From Methylotuvimicrobium buryatense 5G (lineage in GTDB: Bacteria > Pseudomonadota > Gammaproteobacteria > Methylococcales > Methylomonadaceae): 64,000 bases of DNA. The DNA lies in the NCBI RefSeq assembly GCF_000341735.1, contig NZ_KB455575.1:128582-192581 (forward strand). Reading direction: 5' to 3'. This document shows, piece by piece, positions 51,453-61,279 of the stretch. Within the stretch, counting starts at the first letter, position 1. Every line of letters starts with the position of its first letter. The position numbers and the translations under genes are program-made. The notes beneath the pieces were generated by a model. The model had not been told where the DNA came from, made no database searches, and saw only the letters and a list, made by a program, of their open reading frames with translations.

Positions 51453-53407
51453 TTCCTGAGCTGGGGCATTTTTCTTTAATACTGGCTTTGTGCATGGCGG
51501 TGATGTTGGGCATTGTCCCTATCGTCGGTAGTTTTCGTGCGATTCCTGGATGGATTGCCGTGGCGCGTCCCGCCGCGTTCGGGCAATTGTTCTTTGTCGG
51601 CTTGTCTTATTTGTGTCTGACGTATGCGTTTTTGACGCATGATTTTTCGGTCGCCTATGTCGCGAACAATTCGAATACTCATTTGCCGGTACTATATTTA
51701 GTCTCCGGCGTATGGGGCGCGCATGAAGGCTCATTGTTACTTTGGGCCTTGAGTTTGACGATCTGGACCGGTTTGGTTGCGCAGTTTAGCCGCAGTATTC
51801 CGGACGCGACGATTGCACGGGTTCTCGGTGTGATGGGCTTGGTCAGCATCGGTTTTTTACTGTTCTTGTTGCTGACCTCGAATCCGTTCGAGCGCATGAT
51901 TCCGGCGCCGCCTGAAGGCCGCGATTTGAATCCTCTGTTGCAAGACCCTGGGCTCGCGATTCATCCGCCGATGCTATACATGGGGTATGTCGGCTTTTCG
52001 GTCGCGTTTGCGTTCTCGATCGCGGCCTTGCTCGAAGGTCGTTTGGACAGCGCCTGGGCACGTTGGTCCAGACCTTGGACCAATATCGCCTGGATGTTTC
52101 TGACTTTGGGCATCACGCTGGGCAGTTGGTGGGCTTATTACGAATTAGGCTGGGGCGGTTGGTGGTTTTGGGACCCGGTCGAGAACGCTTCGTTTATGCC
52201 TTGGCTGGTCGGCACGGCGTTGATTCATTCATTGGCAGCCAGTGAAAAACGCGGTGTGTTCAAGACCTGGACCGTGCTGTTGGCGATTTTCGCGTTTTCG
52301 TTGAGTCTGCTGGGGACTTTTTTGGTCCGTTCCGGCGTATTGACCTCGGTGCATGCCTTTGCCAGCGATCCGGCCCGTGGTTTGTTCATTTTGATTTTTT
52401 TGGCTATTGTCGTCGGCGGATCTTTATTGCTCTATGCGATTAGAGCGCCGGCGGTTAAAAGCAGCGCCAGTTTCGAAATGATTTCGAAAGAATCCGCATT
52501 ACTGTTGAATAACGTGCTGTTGGTCGTGACGGCGGCCAGTATTTTGGTCGGCACCTTGTATCCTTTGTTTATCGATGCCTTGGGCATGGGCAAGATTTCG
52601 GTCGGGCCGCCTTATTTCAATGCGATTTTTGTTCCTTTGATGGCGCCGCTTGCCGTGGTCTCGGGTATCGGCGTTTTGCTACGTTGGAAAAAAGACCAGT
52701 TCAACGCGCTCGCGCTACGAATCCGTTGGCTGATGCTGGGCTGCCTGTTGCTCGGCGCGGCATTACCGTTGTTGATGCCGTTTTATTCCTGGGCTGCCGC
52801 GATTGGCTTGACGTTGGCGCTGTGGACGACGGCACTGACCGGACTGGCCTTTTCAGAGCGTCTAGGGCATAAAATGCCTGATTTTACAGCCTTGCTGAAA
52901 GTGCCGAGAGCCTTTTACGGCATGACCTTGGCGCATTTGGGTATTGCGGTCTTCATCGTCGGAATTACCTTGACCTCGGTTTATAGCATCGAAAAAGACG
53001 TTAGAATGGCCCCCGGCGACAAGCTAGAAATGTCCGGTTATATATTCGAATTTCATGGTATCGATGTAGTCGATGGGCCGAATTATCGGGCGCAACAAGG
53101 CCACTTGACGGTCAGTTACGATGATAAGACGGTGGCTAAACTCGAACCGCAAAAAAGAATTTATCGCGTGCAACAAATGCCGATGACCGAGGCCGCGATC
53201 GATGCCGGTCTGTTTCGCGATCTTTTTGTCGCGATCGGCGAACCGTTGGGCGATTCGGGCGCATGGAGCATGCGCGTTTATTATAAAGCCTTTATACGGT
53301 GGATATGGATCGGCGGTGTTTTCATGGCATTGGGTGGCCTCTGGGCTGTCTGCGACAGACGTTATCGAATAGGCAATAAAAAACAGCGAGTCAGCAAAAA
53401 TGCTTAA
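51449..53407 (+). CDS. ccmF: Heme lyase subunit CcmF
   Basis: A 652-residue polytopic membrane protein that ligates heme to apocytochrome c together with CcmH and CcmI. The WWD motif GGWWFWDPVENASFMPW lies near residue 235, with histidines in LPVLYLVSGVWGAHEGS and RSGVLTSVHAFA. The length is normal. It overlaps ccmG by eight bases. Confidence 0.96.
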   Translation: MIPELGHFSLILALCMAVMLGIVPIVGSFRAIPGWIAVARPAAFGQLFFVGLSYLCLTYAFLTHDFSVAYVANNSNTHLPVLYLVSGVWGAHEGSLLLWALSLTIWTGLVAQFSRSIPDATIARVLGVMGLVSIGFLLFLLLTSNPFERMIPAPPEGRDLNPLLQDPGLAIHPPMLYMGYVGFSVAFAFSIAALLEGRLDSAWARWSRPWTNIAWMFLTLGITLGSWWAYYELGWGGWWFWDPVENASFMPWLVGTALIHSLAASEKRGVFKTWTVLLAIFAFSLSLLGTFLVRSGVLTSVHAFASDPARGLFILIFLAIVVGGSLLLYAIRAPAVKSSASFEMISKESALLLNNVLLVVTAASILVGTLYPLFIDALGMGKISVGPPYFNAIFVPLMAPLAVVSGIGVLLRWKKDQFNALALRIRWLMLGCLLLGAALPLLMPFYSWAAAIGLTLALWTTALTGLAFSERLGHKMPDFTALLKVPRAFYGMTLAHLGIAVFIVGITLTSVYSIEKDVRMAPGDKLEMSGYIFEFHGIDVVDGPNYRAQQGHLTVSYDDKTVAKLEPQKRIYRVQQMPMTEAAIDAGLFRDLFVAIGEPLGDSGAWSMRVYYKAFIRWIWIGGVFMALGGLWAVCDRRYRIGNKKQRVSKNA

Positions 53408-53927
53408 ATTTTTGACGCCACTTTTAATTTTTGCAGTACTGGCGATTTTTTTGGCGATCGGTTTGAATCTCAATCCGCGTGAAATTCCGTCGCCCTTCAT
53501 CGATAAGCCGGCTCCGCCTTTTACACTGCAAACTTTGGATGATCCGTCTCGTACCTTGAGTACGGCGGATTTGAAGGGGCAAGTTTGGTTGCTGAATGTT
53601 TGGGCTTCCTGGTGTGTGTCGTGCCGAGCCGAACATCCGGTGCTTAATCGGTTGGCGGAGCAAAAATTGGCTGTTATTATTGGCCTTAACTACAAGGATG
53701 AACCAGAAGATGCGAAAAACTGGCTGGCTAGATTGGGTAATCCCTATGATGTCAGTGTCTTGGACATGGAAGGATTGACCGGAATCGATTGGGGAGTCTA
53801 TGGTGTTCCGGAAACGTTTGTAATCGATAAGCAGGGCGTAGTTCGTTACAAGCATACAGGACCTGTGACCGACAAAGATATTGAAACGACATTTTTACCT
53901 TTGTTGAATACTTTGCAGGCTGAGTAA
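53400..53927 (+). CDS. ccmG: Thiol:disulfide oxidoreductase CcmG/DsbE
   Basis: A 175-residue membrane-anchored thioredoxin-like protein (N-terminal span about 4-22). The active site is WASWCVSC near residue 72, and the cis-proline region is GVPETFVID. It keeps apocytochrome cysteines reduced in the periplasm. Confidence 0.94.
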   Translation: MLKFLTPLLIFAVLAIFLAIGLNLNPREIPSPFIDKPAPPFTLQTLDDPSRTLSTADLKGQVWLLNVWASWCVSCRAEHPVLNRLAEQKLAVIIGLNYKDEPEDAKNWLARLGNPYDVSVLDMEGLTGIDWGVYGVPETFVIDKQGVVRYKHTGPVTDKDIETTFLPLLNTLQAE

Positions 53928-53949
53928 ATCCCGGAAATGGTACGGCTAT

Positions 53950-54777
53950 GTGACGAAGTTATTTCTGCTTTTTTTGTTGAGCGCTTATAGTCTGTTCGCT
54001 ACGGCGGCTACCATTACGCTTGATGTTCAAGGTGATGCGAGCAATCTCGATACAATCCAACCCGAAAGTCGGCTTGATAATGGTGCCGAACTTAAAGAAA
54101 GGTCTCTGGTAGCCGATGCTTTAAGGCAAGTACAAAAAAAATCCGAATCGTCTTCAAGTGAAACGGGCGATCGGCAGGAATTGGCGACCCCAAAAAAACA
54201 AGGCGATTTTGGCGCTAAACCCTCTACTCTTAAAGCCGCCGAAGCTGAAAATCCTTTGTATTTCAACCCGTTTGCCGAGACTGAAGTTTCGCCGTATATT
54301 TTTAAACAATCCGATTCAGATCATCAACCTGGATTTAATCCTTTGCTTGTATCGAAAGAGTTTATTATGAGCCTGGAAATTATCGATGATGAGCTTGTTA
54401 TTGATGAAGCCTTACGAGAAATGGTCGACGAAACAGTCAACATGGCGCTTCATGTTAACGAGGCCTGGAATACTTTGGATGAAAAGGTCACACATAAAAT
54501 TTACCAAGGGGTCAGCTATCTTGGATTCGATACTCAGTTTTCCGAGGATAATTCTCAAGCTAATAACCATGCTGTCGAATTCAAAAAGCTGGCCGCGCAA
54601 TATGCCGACTCCGAGAACAATAATCGTCGCTATGACAACGAGCCGGAGGGCCTTTTTGCATATTTCATCAATTTACCCAAATTATTGACCGTTTCCAATT
54701 TGCTATTCATGCTGGGTTTTCTATTCGTCATGAACGGAATTTATCGAGTCATGCGTTTTTTTCTATTGCGGGTATAG
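53950..54777 (+). CDS. Unknown exported, C-terminally anchored protein in the ccm operon
   Basis: A 275-residue product I do not recognise. It has a signal peptide (residues 1-20, ATA-AT), a serine- and charge-rich low-complexity region (about 55-110), a more conserved-looking acidic helical region (about 135-180), and a C-terminal membrane span (about 245-270, NLLFMLGFLFVMNGIY). Most of it would face the periplasm. The start is GTG, 22 bp after ccmG, and it is 78 bp before ccmH. Its place inside the operon suggests a role in cytochrome c maturation, but no cysteine pair or heme motif is visible. Confidence 0.75.
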   Translation: MTKLFLLFLLSAYSLFATAATITLDVQGDASNLDTIQPESRLDNGAELKERSLVADALRQVQKKSESSSSETGDRQELATPKKQGDFGAKPSTLKAAEAENPLYFNPFAETEVSPYIFKQSDSDHQPGFNPLLVSKEFIMSLEIIDDELVIDEALREMVDETVNMALHVNEAWNTLDEKVTHKIYQGVSYLGFDTQFSEDNSQANNHAVEFKKLAAQYADSENNNRRYDNEPEGLFAYFINLPKLLTVSNLLFMLGFLFVMNGIYRVMRFFLLRV

Positions 54778-54855
54778 CCTAAGCTTCAATAATTTGTATT
54801 TCCTTGATCTAAACCTCTCTTGAAGGGCAAGGTAGGCGCTTATTCAGGTTAATTC

Positions 54856-55356
54856 ATGCACGTTACTAATCATTCGATCAATGCAATTATGCGTATTATT
54901 TTTTTAGTCTTCTTTTTATTGTGGGGCGTTCAGGCCATTGCTGCGGCCGTCGAGGTCAAGAATTTCGATACTCCAGAGCAGGAACGCGTTTACAACTCGC
55001 TGATTTCAGAGTTACGTTGTCTGGTTTGTCAAAACCAGACTATTGCCGATTCGAACGCCGATTTGGCGAAGGATTTGCGTGCCCAAGTCTACAAAATGCT
55101 GCAACAAGGCAAATCAAGGCAGGAAATTGTCGATTTTATGACTCAGCGTTATGGCGATTTCGTATTGTACAATCCTCCGATGAAGGCTAAGACCAGTTTA
55201 TTATGGTTGGCGCCGTTATTGTTTTTAGTGATCGGTTTATTGGTTGCTTGGAGTGTCGTGCGTAAAAAACGTTTGGCGACTCGTTCCGAGTCTGCGCATG
55301 ATTCCGCGCAATCGGAAGAAATTCGCCGCTTATTGGAACAAGGAGATGATCGGTGA
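54856..55356 (+). CDS. ccmH: Apocytochrome c thioreductase CcmH (CcmL type)
   Basis: A 166-residue protein with a signal sequence (to about residue 35), the redox motif LRCLVCQNQTIADSNADLA (CxxC near residue 55), and a membrane span near 115-135. It is the short form, with the TPR part encoded separately by the next gene. The first ATG is used because AGGTT lies upstream. Its stop overlaps the ccmI GTG. Confidence 0.94.
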   Translation: MHVTNHSINAIMRIIFLVFFLLWGVQAIAAAVEVKNFDTPEQERVYNSLISELRCLVCQNQTIADSNADLAKDLRAQVYKMLQQGKSRQEIVDFMTQRYGDFVLYNPPMKAKTSLLWLAPLLFLVIGLLVAWSVVRKKRLATRSESAHDSAQSEEIRRLLEQGDDR

Positions 55357-56558
55357 CGACAGAATTTTGGCTGACCGCAAGCGTTTTGATTGCGATAGCG
55401 TTTGCGTTTGTATTGCCGCCCTTATGGCGTCGACCGGGTTCAATAGATATTGAAACGGAGCGTTTCAACGTCGATATTGCTAAGCAGCGTTTACTGGATT
55501 TAAAAGAACAGCGCTCGGCCGGAACGATTACGGCTGATGAATACGAAGACTTATACCAAGAATTGCAATCGGTGCTGGCCGATGATTTGCAAACTGAGTC
55601 GGTTTCGCGGCAATCGGAATCATCCGGTCGGTGGTTGATCGTTCTGGCATTGATTGTTATTCCGTTGGTTTCGGTGACTTTGTACCGCACTTTAGGTAAC
55701 GCCGATGCGTTGTTGCCGGAAGCGGACAGAACCGCTCAGCAGATGGATGAAATCAATGCGATGGTTTTAGGATTGGCGCAGCGTTTGCAAAGCCAACCCG
55801 ACGATGCGGAAGGTTGGTTGATGCTTGGGCGTTCTTACAAATATATGAATCGCTATGCCGAATCGGCGCAAGCCTTTTCGGAGGCATATCGTCTGTTGGG
55901 TGATAGAGCCGATGTGCTGCTTCAGTACGCCGATGCGTTGGCGATGGCTAATGATGGTCGGTTGGCCGGGAAACCGGCGGAATTTGTTGCGAAGGCACTT
56001 AAATTGGCACCGGATGATTCGACGGCATTGTGGTTGTCGGGCATGGCTAAAGCCGAAGCGGGTAAATATGACGAAGCCTTACGGCATTGGCAAAAATTAG
56101 CCGCGCAAATGCCGAAAGGCTCAGAGCCATACCGTGAGGTTCAGGGTTTGATTGCGCAAGTCATGGAGAGGCTAGGTACGGCGCCTGTCGAGCAGCAGCC
56201 GGCAGCTATTGCTAAAGGCCTTAAAGTCAATGTAGCTATCTCCGACGAATTGCAAGGCGTCGTTTCCGCCACCGATACCGTATTTGTTTATGCTCAGGCA
56301 TTACAGGGCCCACCTATGCCGCTAGCGATCGTTAAGATGCAAGTGGCTGATTTACCGGTAACAGTTGTGTTGAGCGACGAGCAGGCAATGATGCCGGCGA
56401 TGAAGTTGTCTAACTTTGATCGCGTTAAAATTAGTGCCCGGATTTCGATGTCGGGCCAGGCAGAGTCACGTCCAGGCGATTGGATCGGTATCGTGGAGAG
56501 CGTTGCACCGGCTGAAACAGAGGGCGTTACTATAACGATCGATCAAAAGGTTCAATAA
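55353..56558 (+). CDS. ccmI: Cytochrome c biogenesis protein CcmI
   Basis: A 401-residue protein with two N-terminal spans (about 4-22 and 92-110) enclosing a leucine-zipper-like cytoplasmic region, then periplasmic TPR repeats (GWLMLGRSYKYMNRYAESA, DDSTALWLSGMAKAEAGKYDEAL) and a C-terminal beta-rich domain. It chaperones apocytochrome c. The start is GTG overlapping ccmH; its TAA overlaps the hemN ATG by one base. Confidence 0.93.
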   Translation: MTTEFWLTASVLIAIAFAFVLPPLWRRPGSIDIETERFNVDIAKQRLLDLKEQRSAGTITADEYEDLYQELQSVLADDLQTESVSRQSESSGRWLIVLALIVIPLVSVTLYRTLGNADALLPEADRTAQQMDEINAMVLGLAQRLQSQPDDAEGWLMLGRSYKYMNRYAESAQAFSEAYRLLGDRADVLLQYADALAMANDGRLAGKPAEFVAKALKLAPDDSTALWLSGMAKAEAGKYDEALRHWQKLAAQMPKGSEPYREVQGLIAQVMERLGTAPVEQQPAAIAKGLKVNVAISDELQGVVSATDTVFVYAQALQGPPMPLAIVKMQVADLPVTVVLSDEQAMMPAMKLSNFDRVKISARISMSGQAESRPGDWIGIVESVAPAETEGVTITIDQKVQ

Positions 56559-57934
56559 TGGACCAGTCCTTAACGTTCGATCTCGATCTCATCCATCGTT
56601 ACGATCAGGCCGGGCCTCGATATACATCTTATCCGACTGCGTTGGAATTACACGAGAATTTCGGCGAAGCGGATTATTTACGTCATATCGAGCAATCGAA
56701 TAGGCTTGGAGGGCCGTTATCGCTTTATTTTCACATTCCGTTTTGCGATACGGTCTGTTACTACTGCGCGTGCAATAAGATCGTGACCAAAAATCGCGCG
56801 CATGCCGAGCCGTATTTGAACGATCTTTGTCGCGAAATCGAAATGCAGGGCGCTTTGTTCGATCGAGGTCGTGTCGTCGATCAATTGCATTGGGGTGGCG
56901 GAACGCCGACTTTCTTGAATGAGAGCCAAATGCGGCGGCTGATGGCGTCGACTCGCCGGTATTTCAATCTGCGCGAGGATGACGAAGGGCAGTACTCTAT
57001 CGAAGTCGATCCTAGAGAAACCGACGATCGGACAATAGCCGTGCTGCGGGAATTGGGTTTTAACCGGATTAGCTTGGGTTTGCAGGATTTCGAACCCGAT
57101 GTGCAAAAAGCGGTCAATCGCATTCAAACCGAACAGGAAACTTTTGCGGTATTGGAGGCGGCGCGCAACGAAGGTTTTCGTTCGACCAGTATCGATTTGA
57201 TTTACGGGTTGCCGCTACAGACTGTAGAGTCGTTTTCACGAACATTGGAAAAGGTTCTTGAAGCCTCGCCCGAGCGGTTTTCGGTCTTCAATTATGCGCA
57301 TTTGCCGCAGCGTTTCAAAACTCAGCGCCAGATCGATGATGTCGATATACCGGCTCCCGAGGTCAAGTTGGCAATTTTGCAAATGGTGATTCAGCGCTTG
57401 ACCGAAGCCGGTTATGTTTATATCGGCATGGATCATTTCGCAAAACCGAATGACGAATTGGCGGTTGCTCAGCGCGAAGGGAAGCTGTACCGAAATTTTC
57501 AGGGCTATTCGACACACTCCGAATGCGATTTGATTGGTTTGGGGATTACTTCAATCGGTCGAGTGGGCGATGCCTACATTCAAAATGTAAAAGATCTTGA
57601 CACTTATCGGCAAACGATAGAGCAGGGACGTTTGCCTGTGTTCAAAGGGTTTGAATTGAGCCGGGACGATAAACTGAGGCGAGCGGTCATCAGCGGGTTG
57701 ATCTGTCACTTCGAGCTTGAATTCAGGACGCTGGAGCGCGAGTTCTCAATCGATTTCAAGACATACTTCGAGCAGGAATTGATTAAGTTGCAGAAAATGG
57801 CCGAAGATGGACTTTTGACGATCGATACCGACCAAATTTTAGTACGGCCTGCCGGTCGTTTGCTGATTCGCAATATCTGTATGGTATTTGATCGTTATCT
57901 TACTGAAAAGCAACAGTTTTCGAAGGTTATTTAA
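56558..57934 (+). CDS. hemN: Oxygen-independent coproporphyrinogen III dehydrogenase
   Basis: A 458-residue radical-SAM enzyme that makes protoporphyrinogen IX from coproporphyrinogen III without oxygen. The iron-sulfur motif is CDTVCYYCACN (CxxxCxxC, near residue 63) and the SAM-binding glycine motif is LHWGGGTPTFL. The conserved QGYSTHSECDLIGLG lies near 320. The length is that of true HemN. Fusion to the ccm operon by one-base overlap links heme supply with cytochrome c assembly. Confidence 0.95.
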   Translation: MDQSLTFDLDLIHRYDQAGPRYTSYPTALELHENFGEADYLRHIEQSNRLGGPLSLYFHIPFCDTVCYYCACNKIVTKNRAHAEPYLNDLCREIEMQGALFDRGRVVDQLHWGGGTPTFLNESQMRRLMASTRRYFNLREDDEGQYSIEVDPRETDDRTIAVLRELGFNRISLGLQDFEPDVQKAVNRIQTEQETFAVLEAARNEGFRSTSIDLIYGLPLQTVESFSRTLEKVLEASPERFSVFNYAHLPQRFKTQRQIDDVDIPAPEVKLAILQMVIQRLTEAGYVYIGMDHFAKPNDELAVAQREGKLYRNFQGYSTHSECDLIGLGITSIGRVGDAYIQNVKDLDTYRQTIEQGRLPVFKGFELSRDDKLRRAVISGLICHFELEFRTLEREFSIDFKTYFEQELIKLQKMAEDGLLTIDTDQILVRPAGRLLIRNICMVFDRYLTEKQQFSKVI

Positions 57935-57943
57935 ATTTCCTTA

Positions 57944-57978
57944 GACATGGAGCTTGCGTTTTTCGCAAAATCCATGTC
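57944..57978 (+). terminator. Hairpin after hemN
   Basis: GACATGGA and TCCATGTC pair around an inner GCG-tttt-CGC stem, 10 bp after hemN. Similar sequence follows the paralogous small gene at 34060-34080, so it may belong to the duplicated block. Confidence 0.45.
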
Positions 57979-58035
57979 CGAAGAAATGCACGAAAACCGG
58001 TTTTAGCTCTCTTCGTCGCCTTTTTTTGGCTGCAA

Positions 58036-58242
58036 TTAAACCAAAACGGTTTTCACGTAGTGCTTCGTGAATGCCCTTAGCGGTTCTCTGTGTTGTAAAT
58101 ATTGACTAAATAAGCTGTTGATCGCAAGCGGTGTCAGATAGGCATAAACACCAACGCCGGTTTGCGCAATAAATTCAGCGCTTAGCATTTCGATGAATGC
58201 GGACTGTGCTTGGCTTGTGATTTCTATAGTTTGATTTTCCAT
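58036..58242 (-). CDS. Conserved 68-residue protein, paralogue 2
   Basis: Paralogue of the product at 34122-34328, the same length after choosing the ATG at 58242, where AGAGGTG is correctly spaced. A GTG at 58251 is an alternative in frame. Conserved blocks are TIEITSQAQSAFIEMLS, TGVGVYAYLTPLAINSL and EPLRAFTKHYVKTVL. No known family is recognised and there is no signal peptide. It lies between hemN and gyrA on the opposite strand. Confidence 0.78.
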   Translation of the reverse strand: MENQTIEITSQAQSAFIEMLSAEFIAQTGVGVYAYLTPLAINSLFSQYLQHREPLRAFTKHYVKTVLV

Positions 58243-58498
58243 TGTCGTCACCTCTGATCAATGTTGTTTCATAATAAATGAAGCAATATCAAGGCCCATC
58301 TAATCAAAATAAGTATTTTCAATGATTTAGCCATATGTTATTAAAGAGCGTATTAGACTTTTGTAAAAAAAAGTGACAGAAACGGCAGGTCTGTGACGCT
58401 TTTGTGTCAAAAATGGCGTTTGTGCTGAACGTTTTGCAGTCTTGCGCCATTTGTTGCGCTAGCCCTATTTGAGAAGCTTTGATAAAGTCGTAAGCTCT

Positions 58499-58527
58499 TC
58501 GACTCTCGTTCGACATTTTGTTATAAT
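58499..58527 (+). promoter_or_regulatory. Probable sigma-70 promoter of gyrA
   Basis: A perfect -10 hexamer TATAAT (58522-58527) with TCGACT (58499-58504) 17 bp upstream as a moderate -35. It would leave a leader of about 125 nt before the gyrA ATG at 58658. Confidence 0.6.
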
Positions 58528-58657
58528 CACCCAGTTTTGGTATCTCGCGTAATTCCATTGGATGTAAGGATTTTTTAAGTCTTTTCGGAATTATCCCATT
58601 GAAGGAAACCGCTTGCCGATTTAGGTAACGGGCTTTATTTTTGTAAAAAACGGATCA

Positions 58658-61279
58658 ATGTCGGACTTCGCTAAAGAAATTATTCCTGTCAATCTCGAAG
58701 ACGAGATGAAACAGTCCTATCTCGACTATGCCATGAGCGTCATAGTCGGCCGCGCGCTCCCCGATGTTCGGGACGGCCTGAAACCGGTGCATCGCCGCGT
58801 TCTCTATGCAATGAGCGAACTTGGCAATGATTGGAATAAAGCTTATAAAAAATCCGCGCGTGTAGTCGGTGACGTGATCGGTAAATATCACCCTCATGGC
58901 GATACCGCGGTTTACGACACGATCGTTAGGATGGCGCAGCCGTTTTCTCTGCGTTATATGTTGATTGACGGGCAAGGAAATTTCGGGTCGGTCGACGGTG
59001 ACTCGCCGGCGGCTATGCGGTACACCGAAGTTCGCATGGCCAAGATTGCGCATGAATTATTGGCCGATATCGATAAAGAAACCGTCGATTTCATACCGAA
59101 CTACGACGAATCGGAATCCGAGCCTAAAGTTTTGCCGACTCGGGTGCCGACGCTTTTAATCAACGGTTCGTCGGGTATCGCGGTCGGCATGGCAACCAAT
59201 ATTCCGCCGCATAACCTAACCGAAGTCGTCAGTGCTTGTCTTGCACAAATCGAAAATCCCGAAATTACGATTAGCGAGTTGATGCAATTTATTCCGGGAC
59301 CCGATTTTCCGACGGCGGCAACGATCAACGGAGCTGCCGGTATTCGAAGCGCCTATGCCACGGGGCGAGGCAAAGTCTATTTACGCGCTCGCTGCCATTT
59401 CGAGGAAATCGGCGAAAGCGGTCGTTATGCGATCATTACGACCGAGTTGCCGTATCAGGTCAATAAGGCCAGGCTGTTGGAGAAAATAGCCGAAATGGTC
59501 AAGGAAGCCAAGCTTGAGGGTATCTCCGGTTTGCGCGACGAATCCGACAAGGATGGTATGCGCATGGTCATCGAGCTACGGCGCGGGGAAGTTCCCGAAG
59601 TGGTGCTGAATAATCTGTACAAGCAAACGCAAATGCAGACGGTATTCGGTATCAATATGGTTGCGCTTTTAGGCGGTCGTCCTCATTGCATGAATCTGAA
59701 AGAGATTCTCACGGCCTTTATCGATCACCGCCGGGAAATCGTCACGCGCAGAACGGTTTATAATTTGCGCAAGGCGCGGGATAGGGCTCATATCCTGGAA
59801 GGCTTGGCAATCGCTTTGGCTAATATTGACGAAATGATCGCATTAATTAAATCGGCTAAAGACTCGGCGGAAGCGAAATCCGGACTCTTGTCCAGGACTT
59901 GGGAAGCCGGCTTGGTGAATACCTTGCTTGATCGTGCCGATGCCGACCGATCCAGGCCCGAGGATTTAACGCCTGAATTCGGTTTGGTAGACGGTTACTA
60001 CCGATTATCCGAAACGCAGGCAGCCGCGATTTTAGATTTGCGCCTGCACCGTCTGACCGGTCTCGAGCAGGAAAAAATCGTCAATGAATATAGGGACTTG
60101 CTTAAACTGATTGACGAGTATTTGGAGATTCTAGGCAGCGATGTCCGGTTGATGGAGGTTATTAAGGAAGAGCTCGAAGCCATTAAAGCCGAATACGGCG
60201 ACGAGCGGCGCACCGAGATTTTGCAGGATCATCTTGATTTGACCGACGAGGATTTGATTACCGAGGAAGATATGGTCGTGACCGTATCGCACGAAGGTTA
60301 TGTCAAGGCGCAGCCGCTCGACGATTATAAGGCGCAGCGGCGCGGCGGTCGGGGCAAATCGGCGACGGCAACGAAGGAAACCGACTTTATCGACAAATTG
60401 ATCGTTGCGAATACGCACGATACGATTCTCTGTTTCTCTTCGCTAGGTAAGGTCTATTGGCTCAAGGTATATCAATTGCCGGTTGCGAGCCGCGCCTCGC
60501 GAGGCAAGCCTTTCGTCAATTTACTGCCGCTGGAATCCGGGGAAAATATTAACGCCTTGCTGCCGGTTAGAGAGTTCAGTGCCGATAAGTTCATTTTCAT
60601 GGCAACCGCGAACGGCACCGTTAAGAAAACGCCGCTTCCCGAATTCGAGCGTCAGCGCACCAACGGTAAAATCGCGATCGATTTGCGAGAAGAAGATGCC
60701 TTGGTCGGTGTGGCCGTGACCGACGGTCAGCAAAATATCTTACTATTCTCGACCGACGGCAAGGCGGTTTGTTTCAACGAAGAGGATGTTCGCTCAATGG
60801 GACGGACTGCGGCGGGTGTGCGCGGCATTAGACTACAGCCGGGGCAAAAAGTCATTTCGCTGATCGTATCGGCTGAAGGAACTGTATTGACGATCACCGA
60901 AAACGGCTACGGTAAACGGACGCATTTGAAAGAATTCGTGCGTAAAGGCCGAGGCGGGCAGGGCGTGATTTCGATACAAACGTCCGAGCGTAACGGTAAT
61001 GTCGTCGGGGCGGTATTGGTGTCCGAGCGCGATGAAATCATGCTGATTACGAACGGCGGTACCTTGGTTAGGACCCGCGTCGATGAAATATCGATCGTCG
61101 GCCGGAATACGCAAGGCGTTACGGTTATTCGCCTCGACAAAAACGAAAAAGTAGTTGGAGTCGATCGAATAGAAGGTTTGGCCGAAGACGAGGACGCCGG
61201 AATGGAAGAGGAGTCCGATTTAGGTGGGGAAGTCAATAATGAAACAGAGATAGAACAGGACTCGGGAGAACAAGAATAA
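58658..61279 (+). CDS. gyrA: DNA gyrase subunit A
   Basis: An 873-residue subunit of the type II topoisomerase. The quinolone-resistance region reads [19 protein letters not shown]; the threonine at the position of E. coli Ser83 is common in other gammaproteobacteria. The catalytic tyrosine is in [10 protein letters not shown]. The C-terminal beta-pinwheel has the GyrA box QRRGGRGKS near residue 560, and an acidic tail ends the protein. Its TAA overlaps the serC ATG by one base. Confidence 0.98.
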   Translation: MSDFAKEIIPVNLEDEMKQSYLDYAMSVIVGRALPDVRDGLKPVHRRVLYAMSELGNDWNKAYKKSARVVGDVIGKYHPHGDTAVYDTIVRMAQPFSLRYMLIDGQGNFGSVDGDSPAAMRYTEVRMAKIAHELLADIDKETVDFIPNYDESESEPKVLPTRVPTLLINGSSGIAVGMATNIPPHNLTEVVSACLAQIENPEITISELMQFIPGPDFPTAATINGAAGIRSAYATGRGKVYLRARCHFEEIGESGRYAIITTELPYQVNKARLLEKIAEMVKEAKLEGISGLRDESDKDGMRMVIELRRGEVPEVVLNNLYKQTQMQTVFGINMVALLGGRPHCMNLKEILTAFIDHRREIVTRRTVYNLRKARDRAHILEGLAIALANIDEMIALIKSAKDSAEAKSGLLSRTWEAGLVNTLLDRADADRSRPEDLTPEFGLVDGYYRLSETQAAAILDLRLHRLTGLEQEKIVNEYRDLLKLIDEYLEILGSDVRLMEVIKEELEAIKAEYGDERRTEILQDHLDLTDEDLITEEDMVVTVSHEGYVKAQPLDDYKAQRRGGRGKSATATKETDFIDKLIVANTHDTILCFSSLGKVYWLKVYQLPVASRASRGKPFVNLLPLESGENINALLPVREFSADKFIFMATANGTVKKTPLPEFERQRTNGKIAIDLREEDALVGVAVTDGQQNILLFSTDGKAVCFNEEDVRSMGRTAAGVRGIRLQPGQKVISLIVSAEGTVLTITENGYGKRTHLKEFVRKGRGGQGVISIQTSERNGNVVGAVLVSERDEIMLITNGGTLVRTRVDEISIVGRNTQGVTVIRLDKNEKVVGVDRIEGLAEDEDAGMEEESDLGGEVNNETEIEQDSGEQE

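Noticed and set aside
58730-59010. Threonine at the GyrA quinolone-resistance position as a resistance mutation.
   Set aside because: Threonine there is the natural residue in many gammaproteobacteria, so it does not indicate acquired resistance.
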